Part shown: piece after piece, positions 24,306 through 35,666 of the stretch
Numbering within the stretch: position 1 is the first letter of the stretch
Layout of the letters: every line of letters begins with the position of its first letter
Assembly: GCF_001623075.1 (NCBI RefSeq)
Contig: NZ_LMCF01000079.1
Span: 62,001 to 126,000, forward strand
Source: Pseudovibrio sp. Ad37
Lineage (GTDB): Bacteria > Pseudomonadota > Alphaproteobacteria > Rhizobiales > Stappiaceae
Reading direction: 5' to 3'
Length of the DNA stretch: 64,000 bases
The notes under the pieces: generated by a model
What the model was told of the DNA's origin: nothing
Seen by the model: the letters and a program-made list of their open reading frames with translations, nothing else
Databases searched by the model: none
Made by a program: the position numbers and the translations under genes

Positions 24306-26537
24306 ATGAATGAGTTTACGGAAATGAACGCTTTGGAAGACGAGACCACTGACACCGCAGATTTTGAGGTGAGTGCAGGGCTGGCTCTGATGCAAAAACC
24401 GGAGCGTTTTGTAAACCGTGAACTCTCGTGGTTGCAGTTCAACCGCCGTGTTCTGGAAGAATCCATGAACCCGAGCCATCCGCTTTTGGAGCGGCTTCGG
24501 TTCCTGTCCATCTCTGCCAACAACCTTGATGAGTTCTTCATGGTGCGTGTTGCTGGCCTGCGCGGTCAGCAGCGAGCGGATGTGACCACAATTTCCGATG
24601 ATGGTCTGACCTCGACGGAACAGCTGGAGCAAATCTCTGTTGAGGTAAGTAAGCTTCAAAGTGAGCAGCAAGCCCGCTTCCGCCAACTGCGCTCTGAGCT
24701 GGCTGATGAAGGTATCTTCATCGTTGAAGCGCAGAACATGAGCCAGTCTGAAACGGATTGGCTGGAAGACTACTTCCTTCAGCATATTTTCCCGGTTCTG
24801 ACCCCGTTGGCTATTGATCCAGCTCATCCTTTCCCGTTCATCCCAAATCTGGGCTTTTCGCTGATCCTGGATCTGCGTCCGGTGGATGGAGGCGCAGGTA
24901 TGACTGCGCTGCTGCGTATGCCAAGCCAGATTGGCCGCTTTGTTGTTCTGCCAACACCGCGTGATGCCGGGCCAAAAGCAACTCGTTTCATTCCGATTGA
25001 GACGATCATCTCGTTGTTCATCGGCAATCTCTTCCCGGGATATGAAGTTTGCGGCAAAGGCGCGTTCCGCGTATTGCGCGACTCCGATTTGGAAATAGAG
25101 GAAGAAGCGGAAGATCTGGTGCGCGTTTTTGAAACCGCCCTGAAACGCCGCCGTCGCGGGTCTGTGATCCGCATGGAAATTGACGAAAGCACACCAGAAA
25201 GTCTGCGTGCCTTCGTTGCAAATGAGCTTGAAGTCACCAAAGAGGAAACCTTCCTTGCCAACGGCCTTTTGGCGCTGAATGACCTGTCTCAGGCTGTGAA
25301 CGTCAAACGCGACGATCTCAAGTTCCCGCCATACACCCCGCGCTATCCGGAACGCATCCGCGAACACGGCGGGGATTGTTTTGCAGCTATCCAACAAAAA
25401 GACATCCTCATCCACCATCCCTACGAGAGCTTCGACGTTGTCGTTCAGTTCCTCCGCCAAGCCGCTCAGGACCCGGATGTCGTCGCAATCAAACAAACGC
25501 TGTACCGCACATCCAACAACTCCCCGATCGTCAAAGCCCTTGCTGAAGCTGCAGAAGCTGGCAAATCCGTCACCGCACTTGTCGAACTCAAAGCTCGTTT
25601 TGACGAAGAAGCCAACATCCGTTGGGCGCGAGATCTGGAACGCGCTGGAGTACAGGTCGTCTTCGGCTTCCTTGAGCTGAAAACTCATGCGAAAGTCTCC
25701 ATGGTTGTCCGCCGCGAACAGGGTGGTTTGAAAACTTACTGCCACTTCGGCACTGGCAACTACCACCCAATCACAGCACGCATCTATACCGATCTGTCCT
25801 ACTTTACCGCAGAGCCAGTAATGGCACGCGATGCTGCTAAGGTGTTCAATTACATCACAGGTTACGCAGAACCGGGCGAACTGGAGCGGCTGGCCGTTTC
25901 TCCAATGAGCCTGCGCAAGCGCATCATTCAGCACACAGAAGAAGAGATTGCCCACACCAAGGCAGGTCGTCCGGGTCAGATCTGGATGAAGATGAACTCT
26001 CTGGTAGATCCAGGTGTCATTGATGCATTGTACCGTGCCAGTCAGGCAGGGGTACAAATTGATCTGGTCGTGCGCGGTATTTGCTGCTTGCGTGCCGGCG
26101 TGCCGGGGCTCTCTGACAACATCCGCGCGAAATCAATTGTGGGAAGATTTCTTGAGCACAGTCGTATCTTCTGCTTTGGCAATGGTCACGGGTTGCCCTC
26201 TGATGAAGCCCATGTCTATATCTCATCTGCGGATATGATGCCGCGCAATCTGGATCGTCGGGTCGAGACCCTTGTTCCTGTTAAAACGCCAACAGTACAC
26301 AAGCAGATTCTTGATCAGATCATGGTTGCAAATCTAGAAGATAATCAACAAAGCTGGCGTCTGCTTCCAGACGGTAGTCATGAGCGCATTGTTGCAGAAC
26401 CAGACGAAGATCCGTTCAACGCACACAAGTTCTTTATGACGAACCCATCTCTGTCTGGTCGTGGTAGCTCGCTACAGGGCGATAGCCCGAAACTTTTTGT
26501 AGAACGGCCAAATAGTGACAGATATCTCGACGAGTGA
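24306..26537 (+). CDS. ppk: polyphosphate kinase 1
   Basis: Reversibly makes polyphosphate from ATP at the membrane face. The 743 residues start at ATG 24306 after GCGGAGGT. The N domain begins [19 protein letters not shown], the head domain follows, and the two phospholipase D-like catalytic domains contain HFGTGNYHP (phospho-accepting His) and [14 protein letters not shown]. It overlaps ppx by 23 bases, so synthesis and breakdown of polyphosphate are translated together. Confidence 0.97.
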   Translation: MNEFTEMNALEDETTDTADFEVSAGLALMQKPERFVNRELSWLQFNRRVLEESMNPSHPLLERLRFLSISANNLDEFFMVRVAGLRGQQRADVTTISDDGLTSTEQLEQISVEVSKLQSEQQARFRQLRSELADEGIFIVEAQNMSQSETDWLEDYFLQHIFPVLTPLAIDPAHPFPFIPNLGFSLILDLRPVDGGAGMTALLRMPSQIGRFVVLPTPRDAGPKATRFIPIETIISLFIGNLFPGYEVCGKGAFRVLRDSDLEIEEEAEDLVRVFETALKRRRRGSVIRMEIDESTPESLRAFVANELEVTKEETFLANGLLALNDLSQAVNVKRDDLKFPPYTPRYPERIREHGGDCFAAIQQKDILIHHPYESFDVVVQFLRQAAQDPDVVAIKQTLYRTSNNSPIVKALAEAAEAGKSVTALVELKARFDEEANIRWARDLERAGVQVVFGFLELKTHAKVSMVVRREQGGLKTYCHFGTGNYHPITARIYTDLSYFTAEPVMARDAAKVFNYITGYAEPGELERLAVSPMSLRKRIIQHTEEEIAHTKAGRPGQIWMKMNSLVDPGVIDALYRASQAGVQIDLVVRGICCLRAGVPGLSDNIRAKSIVGRFLEHSRIFCFGNGHGLPSDEAHVYISSADMMPRNLDRRVETLVPVKTPTVHKQILDQIMVANLEDNQQSWRLLPDGSHERIVAEPDEDPFNAHKFFMTNPSLSGRGSSLQGDSPKLFVERPNSDRYLDE

Positions 26538-28038
26538 TGAGCCTCGAGGACGATTTACAGACCCGGGACCAATAGCGATCATTGATATTGGTTCCAACTC
26601 TGTCCGTCTTGTAATTTATGAAAGACTGGCGCGTAACCCGACAGCGTTGTTCAATGAAAAAATCCTGGCAGGACTGGGGCGCGGCGTAGGCGCAACAGGT
26701 CGTCTGGGCGAAGAAAATGTCGCCACTGCACTGCGTGCACTGGTGCGGTTTCGCCGTGTTTGCGATCATGTGGGTGTCATCAAACTGCACATTCTGGCAA
26801 CAGCAGCAGCTCGCGAAGCTGAAAACGGCGCCGAGTTCATTGCAAAAGTAGAAAACATCTGCCGGGCCAACGTTCAGATCCTGTCTGGCCGTGATGAGGC
26901 ATTCTACTCAGCAATGGGGGTTTTCTCCGGTTTCTGGCGAGCAGATGGCCTTGTTGGAGATTTGGGCGGCGGATCATTAGAGCTGGTCGACATCAGTGCT
27001 CACGGCATCGGTGACGGACGCACATTTCCGCTTGGCGGCATTCGGCTGCAGGAATCCTCAGAAAAAGATCTGGCACTGGCCAATGAGATCGCCCGTGAAG
27101 AGCTGGAAAAAGCAGACTGGCTGGGCAAGGCAAAAGACCGCAATTTTTATGCGATTGGCGGAACGTGGCGTTCACTTGGCCGTTTGCATCTGTATCAACA
27201 AGGCTATCCGCTGCACGTGATGCATGATTACACAGTGCCTGCTGAAGTCATGATTGATTTCTGCGAGCAGCTCATGCGGGATGACCTAAACAACGAGCCA
27301 AGCATTCAGGTGATCTCAAAAGCGCGTCGTGGATTGTTGCCATACGGTGCAACGGTGATGCGGCAGACCTTGTTGCATTGTCAGGCAGATCAGGTCGTCT
27401 TTTCTGCACTCGGCGTGCGGGAAGGGTACTTGTATGATCAGCTTGATGAAGACGGCAAAAAGCAAGACCCTTTGCTCACAGCAGCCCACGAGTTGGGTGT
27501 GCTGCGTGCCCGTGATCCCTCATATTCAGCCGAAGTGGTTGAGTGGAGCGAGCAGGCCATGCGTGTGGCTGGTGTGGACGAAAGCGAAGGCGAACGCCGC
27601 CTGCGCATTGCGGCCTGTCAGCTAACGGATATCGGCTGGCGTGCGCATCCGGACTACCGTGGTCAACAATCACTGAACATTATTTCTAATGGCGGGTTTG
27701 TAGGCATTGATCATGCGGGTAGGGCATATCTGGCACTGACAGTGTTCTATCGCTACGAAGGCCTGATGGATGATGCGCTTTCGCCGGCCATTCGTAGCCT
27801 GAGTAATCCACGTCTCATGAAGCTGGCACGTATGCTTGGCGCAACGTTGCGTGTTGCGGCATTGATCAGCGCTTCCATGAATGGCGTGTTGCTCAAGAGC
27901 AAGCTGTCGCTGGTGAACGACAAACTCGTACTGGCTCTCCCGGCAGAACTTGCGGACATGCAAGGGGATCGTTTGACAAAGCGCTTGAACCAACTAGGGC
28001 GCGTTATGGATCTGGAAGCCGAAGTCAGAGTGCTTTAA
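26515..28038 (+). CDS. ppx: exopolyphosphatase / guanosine pentaphosphatase
   Basis: Removes terminal phosphate from polyphosphate, and possibly from pppGpp, in the actin-like ATPase fold. The 507 residues start at GTG 26515, within the ppk end. Motifs are the phosphate loop [17 protein letters not shown] near residue 22, the [13 protein letters not shown] loop near 150, and [13 protein letters not shown]-terminal HD-like helical domain begins near residue 320. A terminator follows. Confidence 0.95.
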   Translation: MTDISTSDEPRGRFTDPGPIAIIDIGSNSVRLVIYERLARNPTALFNEKILAGLGRGVGATGRLGEENVATALRALVRFRRVCDHVGVIKLHILATAAAREAENGAEFIAKVENICRANVQILSGRDEAFYSAMGVFSGFWRADGLVGDLGGGSLELVDISAHGIGDGRTFPLGGIRLQESSEKDLALANEIAREELEKADWLGKAKDRNFYAIGGTWRSLGRLHLYQQGYPLHVMHDYTVPAEVMIDFCEQLMRDDLNNEPSIQVISKARRGLLPYGATVMRQTLLHCQADQVVFSALGVREGYLYDQLDEDGKKQDPLLTAAHELGVLRARDPSYSAEVVEWSEQAMRVAGVDESEGERRLRIAACQLTDIGWRAHPDYRGQQSLNIISNGGFVGIDHAGRAYLALTVFYRYEGLMDDALSPAIRSLSNPRLMKLARMLGATLRVAALISASMNGVLLKSKLSLVNDKLVLALPAELADMQGDRLTKRLNQLGRVMDLEAEVRVL

Positions 28039-28059
28039 TAAATCTGAGACAGATACAAG

Positions 28060-28090
28060 AAAGCCCCGACAAGTTTTGCCGGGGCTTTTC
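28060..28090. terminator. terminator between convergent ppx and rnd
   Basis: AAAGCCCCG pairs with CGGGGCTTT, flanked by TTCTTATTT on the plus strand. It could serve both genes. Confidence 0.8.
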
Positions 28091-28131
28091 TTATTTATCA
28101 GTAAGTTATGATGAGTAGTGGATTCAAAATC

Positions 28132-29355
28132 TTAATCAGACTTTGGCTTGTTGTTCTTGTTGCCACCACGACGGCGAGAGCTGTTTTCAACACGCTCAAC
28201 CGGTTCACCTTGTTCGCAAATGACGACCTGACGGCCATTAAAAGCAAGGCCGATTTCGCCTTTTTTCAAGCGCAGCGCATCTTCACCAAAAAGCTCTCGG
28301 CGCCAGCCGGAAAGAGCCTGAACCTGCGCATCTCCACTTGATGCAATCTTGTCCAGATCATCGACCGTCGCGATAACTTTCGGTGCCACACCAAAGCTTT
28401 CGCTCTTCATCTTCAAAAGCACCTTCAGCAAATCGACAGCTGCAGACGCTCCGTCCGGAGAAGGCCGTCCTTTTGGAACTTCTGGCAGATCGTCCTCAGA
28501 AATCTCCATAGCGCGTTTTACCGCGTTGAGAATGTCCTCAGCATGTCTGGAGCGCTCAAAACCACGTGGGATTGTGCGCAAGTGCCCCAAAGCTTCAGAT
28601 GTCTGAGGCTTCTGCGTTGCAACCTCAAAAATCGCATCATCTTTGATAACGCGGCTACGAGGAATGTCACGCTTTTGCGCTTCCTGTTCGCGCCAGAAGG
28701 CCAGTTCCTTTAAAACAGCCAGATCGCGTGGTTTGCGGACGCGCAACTTCATGCGCTGCCAGGCCTTTGCAGGATCACTGCGATAGGTATCAATGGAAGA
28801 CAGCGTTGCCATCTCATCTTCAACCCAGTGGTTGCGGCCCTTCTGTTCCAGTTGCTCTTTCAGGAACTGGTAGACGTCGCGCAAGTGGGTCACATCAGCC
28901 AGTGCATAAGCAAGCTGTTTGTTCGTCAATGGACGCCGGGACCAATCTGTAAACCGGGATGATTTGTCGATCCGCTCACCCGTCACTTTCGAAACCAGCT
29001 GGTCGTAGGAAACTGAATCCCCAAAGCCACAAACCATGGCTGCAACCTGACTATCGAAGAGAGGTGAAGGCACAAAGCCACCCAGATGGTAGATTATTTC
29101 AATATCTTGCCGAGCAGCATGGAACACCTTCACGATGTCCGTATTGCGCATCAATGCAAAAAAAGGTTCAAGATCCAGATCTTCAGCCAGAGCATCAACC
29201 AACACAGCATTATCTGGATTGGCAATCTGAATGACGCAGAGTTTTGGCCAGAAGGTCGTTTCCCGCAAAAACTCGGTATCAACTGTTACGAAATCTGAAT
29301 TAGCAAGCTTGGCACACGCTTGCGCAAGCTCTTCTGTAGTTGTGATCATCTTCAT
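28132..29355 (-). CDS. rnd: ribonuclease D
   Basis: A 3'-to-5' exoribonuclease of the DEDD family that trims tRNA and other RNAs. In its 407 residues the exonuclease motifs are TVDTEFLRE (Exo I, near residue 24), the VKVFHAARQDIEI block (Exo II, with its catalytic Asp) and LAYALADVTHL (Exo III, Tyr and Asp). HRDC-type helices follow near residue 215 (AVLKELAFWREQEAQ). The length is normal. It is divergent from aspS. Confidence 0.95.
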   Translation of the reverse strand: MKMITTTEELAQACAKLANSDFVTVDTEFLRETTFWPKLCVIQIANPDNAVLVDALAEDLDLEPFFALMRNTDIVKVFHAARQDIEIIYHLGGFVPSPLFDSQVAAMVCGFGDSVSYDQLVSKVTGERIDKSSRFTDWSRRPLTNKQLAYALADVTHLRDVYQFLKEQLEQKGRNHWVEDEMATLSSIDTYRSDPAKAWQRMKLRVRKPRDLAVLKELAFWREQEAQKRDIPRSRVIKDDAIFEVATQKPQTSEALGHLRTIPRGFERSRHAEDILNAVKRAMEISEDDLPEVPKGRPSPDGASAAVDLLKVLLKMKSESFGVAPKVIATVDDLDKIASSGDAQVQALSGWRRELFGEDALRLKKGEIGLAFNGRQVVICEQGEPVERVENSSRRRGGNKNNKPKSD

Positions 29356-29652
29356 GGTGTCAAAGTCTATAGCGTAAGCGAGCGGGCTTGTCCCTATCTA
29401 AGTTTCTCGTTTTCACATCAAGTGGTTGTAAATGTCGATTTTTGCTCTCTATGAACCAAAGGGTCGCAGCCAGAGCCTCGCGAAAACCACGTAGGTAGAG
29501 GAAACTCGGGAAATGTCCGCAAGAAACAGCGCCAAAGTTACAGACTTACTTGACTTTAGGATGCTGACATGTCTTTTCCAGCCGGATGACCTTTTGATGA
29601 GGTCAACCAGTTTCTGAATTTTATGATTCACTAGATTACCACTGAGGACGCT

Positions 29653-31437
29653 ATGCATCGTTATCGAAGCCATACCTGCGGAGAGCTGCGGGCGAATAAT
29701 GTAGGTGAAACCACTCGCCTTTCTGGCTGGGTGCACCGTGTACGCGATCACGGCGGCCTGCTGTTCATCGACTTGCGTGACCATTACGGCCTTACGCAGT
29801 GTGTTGTTGATCCGGACTCCCCAGCATTTAAACTGGCTGAAACCGTACGTTCCGAATGGTGCATCCGCATCGATGGTGACATTAAGAAGCGCTCTGACGA
29901 TACCGTCAACAAGGGCCTTGGCACCGGCGAGATCGAAATTTTCATTCGTGATATGGAAGTTTTGGGCGACTCTCAAGAGCTGCCACTGCCAGTATTCGGT
30001 GAGTTGGAATACCCAGAAGATATTCGTCTGAAGTACCGTTTCCTCGACCTGCGTCGCGACACTCTGCACGCAAACCTGATGACACGGACTAAGATCATCA
30101 ACTCCATGCGTCGCCGCATGAATGATGCTGAGTTTAACGAATTCCAGACACCAATTCTGACGGCTTCTTCTCCTGAAGGCGCACGCGATTTCTTGGTGCC
30201 TTCTCGTATTCACCCTGGTAAGTTTTACGCGTTGCCACAGGCTCCTCAGCAGTTCAAACAGCTGCTTATGATGTCTGGCTTTGATAAATACTTCCAGATC
30301 GCACCTTGCTTCCGTGATGAAGATCCACGCGCTGACCGTCTGCCAGGCGAGTTCTACCAGCTCGACGTGGAAATGAGCTTTGTCACTCAGGAAGACGTGC
30401 TGACCACCATGGAACCAGTTATCCGTGGTGTGTTTGATGAATTCTCTGAAGGTAAGCCAGTTACCAAAGAATTCCCACGCATTCCTTACGCAGAAGCGAT
30501 CCGCAAATACGGCTCCGATAAGCCGGATCTGCGTAACCCGATCGAAATGCAGGACGTGACTGAACACTTCGCAGGCTCCGGCTTTAAAGTGTTTGCACGT
30601 ATGATCGAGAGCGATCCAAAGGTTCAGGTCTGGGCAATCCCAGCTCCAAAGGGCGGTTCCCGCGCATTCTGTGATCGCATGAACTCATGGGCACAGAGCG
30701 AAGGCCAACCAGGCCTTGGTTATATCTTCTTCCGTAAAGAAGAAGACGCAATCGCCGGTGCTGGCCCAATTGCGAAAAACATCGGTACAGAGCGCACTGA
30801 AGCAGTCCGCACCCAGCTTGGTCTGGATGAAGGCGATGCGGTGTTCTTTGCGGCTGGCGATCCTAAAAAGTTCGCAGACTTCGCTGGCAAAGCGCGTACT
30901 CGCGCTGCTGAAGAGCTGAACCTGATTGATGAAGACCAGTTCGCACTGTGTTGGATTGTTGACTTCCCAATGTACGAATGGGACGAAGAAAACAAGAAAG
31001 TTGACTTCTGCCACAACCCATTCTCCATGCCAGAAGGTGGAATGGACGGCCTCAACAATGTTGAGCCTCTTGAACTGAACGCCTACCAGTACGACGTTGT
31101 CTGTAACGGTTATGAAATCGGCTCAGGCGCGATCCGTAACCACCAGGTCGAAGTCATGAAAAAAGCCTTCGAAATCGCTGGTTACGATGAAAGCCTGCTC
31201 GAAGAAAAATTCGGTGGCATGTTCCGCGCATTCCAGTACGGCGCGCCTCCACACGGCGGCATGGCTGCTGGCGTTGATCGTATCGTTATGCTGCTCGTTG
31301 GTGCAAAGAACCTGCGTGAGGTTACCTTGTTCCCAATGAACCAGCAGGCACAAGATTTGATGATGGGCGCTCCGGGCGATGTGTTCCCGGCACAGCTGCG
31401 CGATCTTCATATCCGCCTGAACTTGCCAGAAGCATAA
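29653..31437 (+). CDS. aspS: aspartyl-tRNA synthetase
   Basis: A class II synthetase, 594 residues, of the bacterial type with an inserted GAD domain. An N-terminal OB fold ([20 protein letters not shown]) binds the anticodon. Motif 2 is [20 protein letters not shown] and motif 3 is [13 protein letters not shown]. Alphaproteobacterial AspRS is often non-discriminating and works with GatCAB. That cannot be decided from these motifs by eye. It stands as a single gene, with a hairpin downstream. Confidence 0.97.
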   Translation: MHRYRSHTCGELRANNVGETTRLSGWVHRVRDHGGLLFIDLRDHYGLTQCVVDPDSPAFKLAETVRSEWCIRIDGDIKKRSDDTVNKGLGTGEIEIFIRDMEVLGDSQELPLPVFGELEYPEDIRLKYRFLDLRRDTLHANLMTRTKIINSMRRRMNDAEFNEFQTPILTASSPEGARDFLVPSRIHPGKFYALPQAPQQFKQLLMMSGFDKYFQIAPCFRDEDPRADRLPGEFYQLDVEMSFVTQEDVLTTMEPVIRGVFDEFSEGKPVTKEFPRIPYAEAIRKYGSDKPDLRNPIEMQDVTEHFAGSGFKVFARMIESDPKVQVWAIPAPKGGSRAFCDRMNSWAQSEGQPGLGYIFFRKEEDAIAGAGPIAKNIGTERTEAVRTQLGLDEGDAVFFAAGDPKKFADFAGKARTRAAEELNLIDEDQFALCWIVDFPMYEWDEENKKVDFCHNPFSMPEGGMDGLNNVEPLELNAYQYDVVCNGYEIGSGAIRNHQVEVMKKAFEIAGYDESLLEEKFGGMFRAFQYGAPPHGGMAAGVDRIVMLLVGAKNLREVTLFPMNQQAQDLMMGAPGDVFPAQLRDLHIRLNLPEA

Positions 31438-31497
31438 GAGCCGCTGGCAGAAAAGCAGGTATGGCGGTTCACGTCATAATGTTATAAATCTCATGGA

Positions 31498-31526
31498 AGG
31501 GCGGTCGTAGATCTACGGTCGCCTTT
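31498..31526 (+). terminator. terminator after aspS
   Basis: An imperfect dyad, GGCGGTCGTAG / CTACGGTCGCC, centred on AT is followed by TTTTC. Confidence 0.55.
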
Positions 31527-31592
31527 TCATCTTCTACCGGTAGCAAATTAAGTCGTCATACTTAATTTCGCTGGAAAAGCTGAGGGTTTTAG

Positions 31593-33398
31593 GTGTTCGA
31601 CGCCATAAGCAAAAAGCTGTTTGCGGATGAAGAGGGCGCTCCCAGCCTTATTCGCCGCCTTCTCCGAGAAAATTTCGGGCAATACAAGTTCCAATACATG
31701 ATTGCGTTTGGCTTCATGATTGTAGCTGCCGGTGCCGGCGCTGGCAGTGCAGCCATCATGAAAAACGTAATCAATCAGGTCTTTATCGACCGTGACATCA
31801 CCATGGTCTACATCATCTCCGGCGCGGTGATGACCATCTTTCTGACCAAAGGTATAGCGACCTATGGTCAGACTGTTGTGCTGAGCAGGATCGGTAACTC
31901 GATTGTCGCCAAGCTCCAGCGTAACATGTTTGAAAAAGTGACCCGATTGGGCGTCAGATATTTCGACCACACGACATTTGGTGATCTGGCCACACGATTT
32001 GGCCACAACACAAGCGCTGCCAGAGGCGTTATGGACCTAATTATCCTGTCCGCTGGACGGGATGTCATGTCTGTGATCGGTCTGGTCACTGTCATGGTCT
32101 GGCAGAACCCACTGCTCTCGCTCATTTCATTGGGCATTATGCCGCCAGCCGTCTATGCTGTCTCTAAGCTCGTTCGCCGTGTGAAGAAGATTGCAAAGAG
32201 CCAGTTTGTTTCTCAGACAATCATCCTTTCTCTGGTAAAGGAAATGGCTCTGGGCATTCGCGTCGTGAAGTCCTTCAACTACGAAGCAAACATGCATTCG
32301 GCGATGGACAGTGCGGTCTCCAGTGTTGAACAGCAGTCCAACAAGATTGCGAAGCTGACTGCCAGAACATCACCATTGATGGAAACTCTGGGCGGTATCG
32401 CGATTGGGATTATTATCCTCTACGGCGGTTATAGTGTAATTGCCTTGGATCAGGATCCGGGAGCATTCTTTGCCTTCATCACAGCACTTTTGCTTGCATA
32501 TGAGCCAATTAAACGCCTCGCTCGCTTTCAGGTTAATCTGAATACAAAGCTTGTTGGTGTGCGCCTGATGTACGAGCTTCTGGATATGCCAGAAGAAAAT
32601 CAGAGAACCTTAGACAAGCCTGACATGAAGGTCACCAAAGGACGGATCGAGTTCAAACAAGTCGAGTTCGATTATGGTGAGACGAAAGCTCTGAATGGCC
32701 TGAGTATGGTCGCAAACTCAGGTGAAGTGACTGCCCTTGTTGGTGCATCTGGAGCGGGTAAATCAACAGTCTTCTCATTGATTGAGCGTTTCTATGAAAT
32801 TGATGAGGGCGGAATTCTGATCGATGATCAAGACATTCGTGACTTCAACATGGAAAGTCTGCGCAGCAATATCGCAATCGTGACACAGGATACGTTCCTA
32901 TTTGATCGTACGATCAGAGAGAACATCCTTATCGGCCGTCCTGGCGCCACGGATGAGGAAGTGATTGAGGCTGCAAAGAATGCAAATGCCCACGAGTTCA
33001 TCGAGAAGATGGAAAAGGGTTACGAAAGCAATGCAGGCGAGGGTGGTACACGCCTTTCCGGCGGCCAGCGTCAGCGCTTGGCGATCGCACGGGCAATGCT
33101 TTCTGACGCACCCATTCTATTGCTGGATGAAGCGACGTCTGCTTTGGATGCTGAGTCCGAAAACAAAGTACAAACCGCGCTTGCTCGGCTGATGAAGGGG
33201 CGTACCACACTCGTGATTGCGCACCGCCTTTCAACCGTTCGTGATGCGGATACGATCCATGTGTTGTCGCATGGCAAACTCTTAGAGAGCGGCACGCACG
33301 ATCAGTTGTATGAGATGGATGGTTATTACAGACACCTGTGTGAACTCCAGTTCACCAACAGCAATCAAGTAACTCAAAAAGCGTCTCCGGATGCCTGA
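31593..33398 (+). CDS. MsbA-like ABC exporter (fused permease-ATPase)
   Basis: A 601-residue half-transporter. The N-terminal membrane domain has about six segments between residues 30 and 320. The ATPase domain has Walker A GASGAGKST near residue 388, signature RLSGGQRQRLAIARA, Walker B ILLLDEATSALD and the AHRLSTV His switch. It works as a dimer exporting lipid or another hydrophobic molecule. The MsbA/lipid A role is one option and is not proven. It starts at GTG 31593. A strong terminator follows. Confidence 0.92.
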   Translation: MFDAISKKLFADEEGAPSLIRRLLRENFGQYKFQYMIAFGFMIVAAGAGAGSAAIMKNVINQVFIDRDITMVYIISGAVMTIFLTKGIATYGQTVVLSRIGNSIVAKLQRNMFEKVTRLGVRYFDHTTFGDLATRFGHNTSAARGVMDLIILSAGRDVMSVIGLVTVMVWQNPLLSLISLGIMPPAVYAVSKLVRRVKKIAKSQFVSQTIILSLVKEMALGIRVVKSFNYEANMHSAMDSAVSSVEQQSNKIAKLTARTSPLMETLGGIAIGIIILYGGYSVIALDQDPGAFFAFITALLLAYEPIKRLARFQVNLNTKLVGVRLMYELLDMPEENQRTLDKPDMKVTKGRIEFKQVEFDYGETKALNGLSMVANSGEVTALVGASGAGKSTVFSLIERFYEIDEGGILIDDQDIRDFNMESLRSNIAIVTQDTFLFDRTIRENILIGRPGATDEEVIEAAKNANAHEFIEKMEKGYESNAGEGGTRLSGGQRQRLAIARAMLSDAPILLLDEATSALDAESENKVQTALARLMKGRTTLVIAHRLSTVRDADTIHVLSHGKLLESGTHDQLYEMDGYYRHLCELQFTNSNQVTQKASPDA

Positions 33399-33450
33399 TA
33401 AGGTCGACTAGAAGCGTCATCGAGCTTTTAGAAGGGCCCTTCCAGATTAC

Positions 33451-33493
33451 AAAAAAGGCCGCTGTGATATCACCTATCACAGCGGCCTTTTTT
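33451..33493. terminator. bidirectional terminator
   Basis: AAGGCCGCTGTGAT pairs with ATCACAGCGGCCTT, with A- and T-runs on the two sides, between the convergent ABC exporter and the exported-protein gene. Confidence 0.9.
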
Positions 33494-33511
33494 ATTTCAT
33501 CCTGTTTGAGC

Positions 33512-35629
33512 TTACTCGGTGTAGCTCACAGTTGCGCCCAGCATCTCAGGGAGCTGTTGAGGTGCAAGAGCCGCAATCCCTCCAAGCTGCATGATTGGAA
33601 CTGCTGTCTGCGGAGCAAGTGTCACGCGGATGTTGGTTGGCTTGGCAGCAAAGCTCTTAGCTGCTTTTGCCAGTTCCAGAGCAAATTCGGTTTCAGCCAG
33701 AGGTCCAGCCTGCTGGAGCGTGCCATCAATCATCATTGAAGCCAGCAATTCAGCAGGAAGACCTGCTTGCTCTGCCTGAGTTGCAAGAAGCTCACTGATA
33801 AGCGGAGAATCCATCACTTCGATCTGTGCACCTTTGAAGGTCGCCAGAGCCACAACAGCTTCTGCCTCCTGTGGGTTCTCAAAGAGAGAGCGTGGAATTC
33901 CGCCAAGCTGAATGTCAGCACGAAGTTTTATGCCGTTTTCAAGCTCAAACTCGAATTTTTCCAGAGACAGATCCTGAGTGTTCTCATCCCACGCAATCTT
34001 GAAGTCCTGTGTGAGGTTAACACGCTCAATGCCAAGACGATCAAGCACACCCAGAACCATCGGCTCTTGAAGGAGTGCAGCATCAAAGCTCAGACCACCA
34101 ATGACTTCAGACAGGCTTGTCGGGATAGGCCCGATGTGATTACCCATCTCAATAGTAAGCTCACCAAGGGAGACTGGTGTTGGCAGATCTTTTGCCTGCA
34201 TGTTCAGGCCAGCAAGAGAAATGCGTCCGATAGTTGGAATGGCCTTCATCGCAGCAGCAGGATCAGCTTCTGCCGCAAGAGTGCTCTCAACCATGGTACG
34301 CAGGCTAGGCCATGCAAGATCAGCTAGTTCAAAGCTGTCCAAGTCAAACACTGCATCGTCACCTTCGACTGCACCGTGCAGGCCTTCAAATTTCATCTGA
34401 CCAAGACTGTTGGTTGTAAAGTCTGTGGTTGAGAAATGCTTCAGTGTTGCTTCAAAACTTGGTGCTTCGCTGTCTTTCATACGTGCGCGGATTGGATCCC
34501 ACGCTTTGATGACCATGTCGTTTACGTCTGAATATGCGACGTAGTATGAGCCGAGCGCATCAAGCACGCCGAAAATCTGATCAACAGCCTCTTCTTCCTC
34601 TGGCTTGTCTTTGAGGCTCTCAAACGCAGCCCAAAGCTTGGCAGCATCACCACCTGACATGCGCACATCTTTGGTGGTAGATTCACCAGCACTCACTTCT
34701 AGAAAACCGAATGGTTCAGAGGCGCTGGCACCTTCAGTTTTTATTGTACTTGAGAAGCTTCCAACCCGGTACTCGCTAAGCAGCCTATCAGAAGGTGCCT
34801 TGGCCGCACCAAGAAGCGCCAGAAGCGGGCGTACGTCTTGATCTTTGACTGAAAAGTCGTTGTATACCGTTTCAGAAACCGTTGAGACCTCTCGGCCACC
34901 TGTCGTCATTGAAGTTGTTGTTTTATATTCAATTTCCTCAATTGAGGCCAAAGCCACAACACCATTTTCCGCGCCGGAGTAAACGCCGTTCTTAATGGTG
35001 TATGTCCCTGTAAGTGCATCCGCCATTGCCATATCAGCGACAACTTCAGCAAAGCTGCTGCGGTCATAAGAAACACTGGTTGCGGCGACGAGCAGCTGCT
35101 GAAACTCTTCTGCGGTAACACCATCTGACAGAACAGGCAGGTCAGCCCAGTTCAAAGAATAACCGGAAATGACATAATCTTTGGCGTCAGCAATAACTTT
35201 GATGACATCGTTGGAGGCTTGAGCCTCTGCAACATTTTTGAAATTCTCTGCTTTCTCAAAAAAGCCGAGCTCAAGCTGCATCTCATCGGTGGTTACGTTT
35301 TGGAAGCTGAAGGTGTCACCGTCACGTGAAGAGCCATCATAAATCGCCTTTGGCGTCTTGATGATGTAGTAGACGCCAAGGTTAGGCTTGTCTTCATCGA
35401 GGGAAAGAGTGAACATTCCTTCGATTTTATGATCAAGAATTTCGGTCTTTGATCCGACTTCTATCGCCTTCGCATATGTTGCAGTTTCTGCGCCATTTGC
35501 AAGGAACCAGTCATTGTACTTATCAATGAGGTCTGATGCAGGACTGGAAAGAGCAGGCTGGGCGGATAAACCTAATACAGTGATTGAAACAGCAAAAAAT
35601 CCCTGCCGTTTGAAATTTTGGAAAGGCAT
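33512..35629 (-). CDS. exported protein of unknown function, paralogue of its upstream neighbour
   Basis: A 705-residue protein with a Sec signal (FFAVSITVLGLSAQPALSS, cleavage near residue 29). The mature protein is acidic and reads as alternating strands and helices, without cysteines in a catalytic setting. Its last 50 residues (KPTNIRVTLAPQTAVP, then GGIAALAPQQLPEMLG) match the C-terminus of the next gene upstream (QSITLSATPKAPISVT ... ISPASIISLLG). I recognise no named family, though the layout recalls DUF945/DUF2125-like periplasmic proteins. It is the second gene of a pair with a 37-base gap. Confidence 0.75.
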   Translation of the reverse strand: MPFQNFKRQGFFAVSITVLGLSAQPALSSPASDLIDKYNDWFLANGAETATYAKAIEVGSKTEILDHKIEGMFTLSLDEDKPNLGVYYIIKTPKAIYDGSSRDGDTFSFQNVTTDEMQLELGFFEKAENFKNVAEAQASNDVIKVIADAKDYVISGYSLNWADLPVLSDGVTAEEFQQLLVAATSVSYDRSSFAEVVADMAMADALTGTYTIKNGVYSGAENGVVALASIEEIEYKTTTSMTTGGREVSTVSETVYNDFSVKDQDVRPLLALLGAAKAPSDRLLSEYRVGSFSSTIKTEGASASEPFGFLEVSAGESTTKDVRMSGGDAAKLWAAFESLKDKPEEEEAVDQIFGVLDALGSYYVAYSDVNDMVIKAWDPIRARMKDSEAPSFEATLKHFSTTDFTTNSLGQMKFEGLHGAVEGDDAVFDLDSFELADLAWPSLRTMVESTLAAEADPAAAMKAIPTIGRISLAGLNMQAKDLPTPVSLGELTIEMGNHIGPIPTSLSEVIGGLSFDAALLQEPMVLGVLDRLGIERVNLTQDFKIAWDENTQDLSLEKFEFELENGIKLRADIQLGGIPRSLFENPQEAEAVVALATFKGAQIEVMDSPLISELLATQAEQAGLPAELLASMMIDGTLQQAGPLAETEFALELAKAAKSFAAKPTNIRVTLAPQTAVPIMQLGGIAALAPQQLPEMLGATVSYTE

Positions 35630-35666
35630 TAAATAAACCTTTTATGGCTAGTAGGAGGGTTCCGTG

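Noticed and set aside
24201-26057. 618-codon open frame on the minus strand over ppk
   Set aside because: It is the antisense of ppk, which has every expected motif. The reverse frame has no recognisable domain and is rich in Cys, His and Gln, as typical antisense frames are.
29449-30567. 372-codon minus-strand frame over the start of aspS
   Set aside because: Antisense of a conserved gene; no domain.
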